In this document: positions 5,724 through 6,534 of the stretch, one piece after another | How positions within the stretch are numbered: the first letter of the stretch is position 1 | How the letters are laid out: each line of letters opens with the position of its first letter | Source of the DNA: Sideroxydans lithotrophicus | GTDB lineage: Bacteria > Pseudomonadota > Gammaproteobacteria > Burkholderiales > Sulfuriferulaceae | Direction: 5' to 3' | Assembly (NCBI GenBank): GCA_022736605.1 | Contig: DZDB01000107.1 | Coordinates: 1 to 6,534 of the forward strand | Length of the DNA: 6,534 nt | The notes under the pieces: model-generated | The model's input: the letters and a program-made list of their open reading frames with translations, nothing else | Databases searched by the model: none | Told to the model about the DNA's origin: nothing | Position numbers and translations under genes: made by a program

Positions 5724-6534
5724 CGTCGAGCTCATCACGCAGGCGCGAACGGCGCGCCGCGCTGCGCGCTGCCGATGCCGGATCGAACCACGACCCGCCC
5801 TTGACTACCATGCGCTCGACTTTACCGGTGCGTGGTGGCAATTGATGCCCTTCGCGCGGCGATTGCTGATGGTCTGGGTGCCAGGGGCTGGCGGTCATCT
5901 CCCAGACGTTGCCATGCATGTCATACAAGCCCCATAAGTTGGCCGGTTTGGTTCCCACCTCGGACGCCCACATCATCGGCCCGCATTCAGGGAAAAAACT
6001 GCGCCGCTTTTTGGTTTTTTCCGGATAGGGGAACATCGGCTTGAACAGCACGTCGCGACAGCTCGCATAATCCCCATAATGAAACGGCGTATGCGTACCC
6101 GCGCGCGCTGCATATTCCCACTCCGCCTCAGTCGGCAAACGATACAGCTGACCGGTTTCGACATTGAGCCACTGAATAAATTGCAAAACATCGGCCATGC
6201 GAATATTCACCACCGGCTCGCGGCCAGTTGCCTGAATCAGTTCACGCACCTGACGCCAGCCGGTGGCCGCAGTAAAGCGCGCCCATTCGTCAGCAGTAAT
6301 GGTATGGCGTGCAATGGCAAAGGGGCGGGTAAGTTGGACATAATGCTGCGGTGCTTCGCTGGCATCGTGGCCTGGTTCATCCTGGGGGGAACCCATCTCA
6401 AACCAGCCAGCCGGGATAACCGCCAGTTCGGGCGCCGATTCACCGTTGCGTAAATGGTCGCTGAAATGAACCTTCAGTCCGTATCGATCGGCAGCCGCCT
6501 GTTGCGTACAGACCAGCTGCGCATCATCCATATC
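5689..6534 (-). CDS. SUMF1 / FGE-sulfatase-fold protein lacking the FGE cysteine pair, 5' end uncertain
   Basis: A formylglycine-generating-enzyme-fold (PF03781) protein. From the ATG at 6531 it has 280 residues, but the frame stays open to the window edge (one more codon, GAT), so the true start may lie outside. Visible domain landmarks are IPAGWFEMGSPQDEPGHD (39-56), PFAIARHTITADEWARF (70-86), LPTEAEWEYAARAG (132-145), LWGLYDMHGNVWEMTASPW (199-217), VKGGSWFDPASAARSAARR (243-261) and the terminal LGFRVV (272-277). In genuine FGE the GGS motif is followed by two copper-binding catalytic cysteines; here the aligned positions are D250 and A254, so sulfatase activation is not expected. No DinB-type HxxxHxE motif of EgtB is visible either. 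It also has an unusual basic, cysteine-containing stretch (about 156-190, including KTKKRRSFF) between YGD and the LYDMHGN block. It may be a binding or regulatory SUMF1-fold protein; its role is unknown. Confidence 0.85.
   Translation of the reverse strand, partial: DMDDAQLVCTQQAAADRYGLKVHFSDHLRNGESAPELAVIPAGWFEMGSPQDEPGHDASEAPQHYVQLTRPFAIARHTITADEWARFTAATGWRQVRELIQATGREPVVNIRMADVLQFIQWLNVETGQLYRLPTEAEWEYAARAGTHTPFHYGDYASCRDVLFKPMFPYPEKTKKRRSFFPECGPMMWASEVGTKPANLWGLYDMHGNVWEMTASPWHPDHQQSPREGHQLPPRTGKVERMVVKGGSWFDPASAARSAARRSRLRDELDVNLGFRVVREI

Overview
The window looks like a conserved chromosomal stretch from a betaproteobacterium, probably in the Nitrosomonadales / Gallionellales / Methylophilales neighbourhood. 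This assignment is inferred from protein character: a BamD with a betaproteobacterial C-terminus, a GlnB-type PII almost identical in its core to enterobacterial GlnB, and a two-domain glutamine-dependent NadE. Base composition is moderately GC-rich. No database search was possible, so the genus is not claimed. There are no tRNA or rRNA genes, CRISPR arrays, insertion sequences or obvious horizontally acquired segments, and no intergenic gap exceeds about 75 bases.

Layout from left to right: (1) the 3' part of bamD (outer-membrane assembly lipoprotein) on the + strand, entering from the left edge. (2) A perfect 19-bp hairpin flanked by A and T tracts, acting as a shared bidirectional terminator between the convergent bamD and glnB. 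(3) A tight minus-strand cluster, transcribed sucC-sucD-nadE-glnB: succinyl-CoA synthetase beta and alpha subunits, glutamine-dependent NAD+ synthetase and nitrogen regulatory protein PII. Its junctions are 1 nt, a 4-nt ATGA overlap, and 14 nt, so a single operon is very likely. (4) A 46-bp AT-rich divergent intergenic region holding a 12-bp perfect palindrome. (5) A plus-strand gene for a GNAT-fold protein of the COG3146 / PF04339 type (FemAB-like 'peptidogalycan biosynthesis/recognition'). (6) A minus-strand SUMF1/FGE-sulfatase-fold gene that overlaps the end of the GNAT gene by 35 bp in convergent orientation and reaches the right edge of the window.

Functionally, the central operon joins a TCA-cycle step that makes ATP, a glutamine- and ATP-consuming NAD synthetase, and a PII sensor that reads ATP/ADP and 2-oxoglutarate. 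This is a plausible carbon/nitrogen/energy grouping, but the regulatory coupling is inference. The least explained parts are the SUMF1-fold protein, which lacks the catalytic cysteine pair of true formylglycine-generating enzymes, and the GNAT-like protein of unknown substrate. I see no convincing new multi-gene system here; most of the window is ordinary core genome.
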